From: Nitrospirota bacterium
GTDB taxonomy: Bacteria > Nitrospirota > Thermodesulfovibrionia > Thermodesulfovibrionales > Magnetobacteriaceae
Assembly (NCBI GenBank): GCA_015232165.1
Contig: JADGAE010000082.1
Coordinates: 1,241-7,668, forward strand
DNA: 6,428 bases
Reading direction: 5' to 3'
In this document: positions 5,865-6,428 of the stretch, piece after piece
Layout: each line of letters begins with the position of its first letter
Position numbering within the stretch: position 1 is the stretch's first letter
Notes under the pieces: generated by a model
Told to the model about the DNA's origin: nothing
The model's database searches: none
The model's input: only the letters and a program-made list of their open reading frames with translations
Position numbers and translations under genes: made by a program

Positions 5865-6308
5865 TTACTCGGCCGTGACATCAATCTTGAGGTCGGCTGA
5901 GACCTCCGGATGTATCCTGACCTTGACCACGTGTTCACCGATCCGCTTTATCGGGCTGTCCATTTGTATCTTCCTTTTGTCGATGGTAAAGCCTGCCCCC
6001 ACGAGAGCCTCCGATATATCCTTGCTGGTAATGGAGCCAAAGAGCTTACCCTCCTCACCGGCCTTGGCCTTAAGCGATATGGTCACGGATGACAGCCTGG
6101 TGGCCAGGTCTGCGGCTGTTACCTTTAGTTTCTTGATTCTTTCTTCGATGTTTCGGCTTTCGTGCCTGAGGGCCTTGAGGTTGCGTTCATTTGCCTCCAC
6201 TGCCAGGTTTCTCGGCAAGAGATAATTCCTTGCATAACCGTTGGCTACATTTACTATTGCCCCCATACTGCCCAGGTTGGCAACATCATCCTTTAAGATC
6301 ACCTTCAT
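5865..6308 (-). CDS. rplI: 50S ribosomal protein L9
   Basis: A 147-residue L9, close to the usual 148-150. It binds 23S rRNA at the base of the L1 stalk through its N-terminal domain. The opening MKVILKDDVANLGSMGAIV and VANGYARNYLLPRNLA (residues 21-36) are the family signature. A long charged connecting helix (about 42-75) leads to the C-terminal domain with GKLFGSITSKDI and a VRIHPEVSADLKIDV end. The start at 6308 gives the canonical MKVIL; an adjacent ATG at 6311 would add one Met. AAGGAG (6318-6323) lies nine and six bases from them. The frame stays open to a TTG at 6383 inside the repeat, giving a false N-terminal MYCMQS extension. dnaB follows at 53 bases. The commonly associated rpsF-ssb-rpsR genes would lie beyond the right edge, if present. 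Confidence 0.97.
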   Translation of the reverse strand: MKVILKDDVANLGSMGAIVNVANGYARNYLLPRNLAVEANERNLKALRHESRNIEERIKKLKVTAADLATRLSSVTISLKAKAGEEGKLFGSITSKDISEALVGAGFTIDKRKIQMDSPIKRIGEHVVKVRIHPEVSADLKIDVTAE

Positions 6309-6344
6309 CATGTCGTACTCCTTCATAAAATGTTTGTAGTCTTT

Positions 6345-6353
6345 AGTATAGCA
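6345..6353 (-). promoter_or_regulatory. Candidate extended -10 promoter of rplI-dnaB
   Basis: The minus strand reads TGCTATACT, an extended -10 (TGnTATAAT) with one mismatch. It would start transcription near 6338, about 30 bases before the rplI ATG. It abuts the repeat boundary at 6354. An overlapping alternative uses TTGCAT (6373-6378) inside the repeat, a 17-base spacer and TATGCT (6350-6355). Either would make rplI-dnaB a separate unit from genes beyond the repeat. Confidence 0.4.
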
Positions 6354-6428
6354 TATAGCGAGTTTCGATTGCATGCAATACAAAGAAAGAAAGGGGCGGC
6401 TCCGCCCCCCTTCAGAACCCCCTGCAAG
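6354..6428 (+). repeat. Dispersed repeat, copy 4 (partial, head at 6354)
   Basis: This starts with TATAGCGAGTTTCGATTGC, very close to the left terminus of copy 2. A GAAAGAAAGG purine run follows, then a perfect hairpin GGGGCGG/CCGCCCC (6393-6408) and CCCCCTGCAAG, where the window ends. It is the simple type, like copy 3, without the extra segment of copies 1 and 2. Its head lies 45 bases upstream of the rplI start. Confidence 0.85.

Noticed and set aside
5752..6225. 157-residue plus-strand open frame
   Set aside because: It is antisense to rplI and the dnaB start, has no ribosome binding site or recognisable domain, and both minus-strand genes are certain.
6309..6383. N-terminal extension of L9 to 6383
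   Set aside because: The extra residues come from the repeat head and the leader; L9 proteins begin MKVIL, and a ribosome binding site lies directly before 6308/6311.

Overview
The window carries four genes, all on the minus strand. Read in transcription order they are rplI (ribosomal protein L9), dnaB (replicative helicase), a MEMO/AmmeMemoRadiSam system B family gene, and a large soluble multi-PAS/GAF sensor histidine kinase. The rplI-dnaB pair is a widely conserved bacterial gene order. The protein sequences, the kinase architecture and the GC-rich dispersed repeats would fit a free-living Gram-negative bacterium, for example of the Nitrospirota or a deltaproteobacterial-type lineage. That placement is an impression; nothing in the window proves it.

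Layout. Bases 1-148 hold a GC-rich repeat copy in minus orientation that runs off the left edge. Bases 193-2823 encode the kinase. Bases 2824-3477 are a 654-base intergenic stretch. It holds a second, apparently complete repeat with terminal inverted repeats (2906-3068), a fragment of another copy directly behind it (3069-3087), an isolated stem-loop (3179-3200) and a third, minus-oriented copy (3242-3335). Bases 3478-4311 encode the MEMO family protein, with a 120-base leader and a terminator-like hairpin between it and dnaB (4432-5811). rplI lies at 5865-6308. A further repeat copy begins at 6354, close upstream of rplI, and runs off the right edge.

How the parts fit. rplI and dnaB look like one transcription unit, probably started by an extended -10 promoter at the edge of the right-hand repeat and ended at least partly by the hairpin after dnaB. 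The MEMO gene is the next gene in the same direction and has a strong ribosome binding site. The kinase appears to be a separate accessory gene: it is visibly more AT-rich than the other three, it has no response regulator beside it here, and it is bracketed by two inverted, closely related repeat copies whose heads face it.

No RNA gene, CRISPR array, transposase or phage gene is visible. I see no clear new multi-gene system. The most unusual signal is the repeat family: modular, hairpin-forming, with terminal inverted repeats like a MITE, present as four copies plus a fragment in 6.4 kb.
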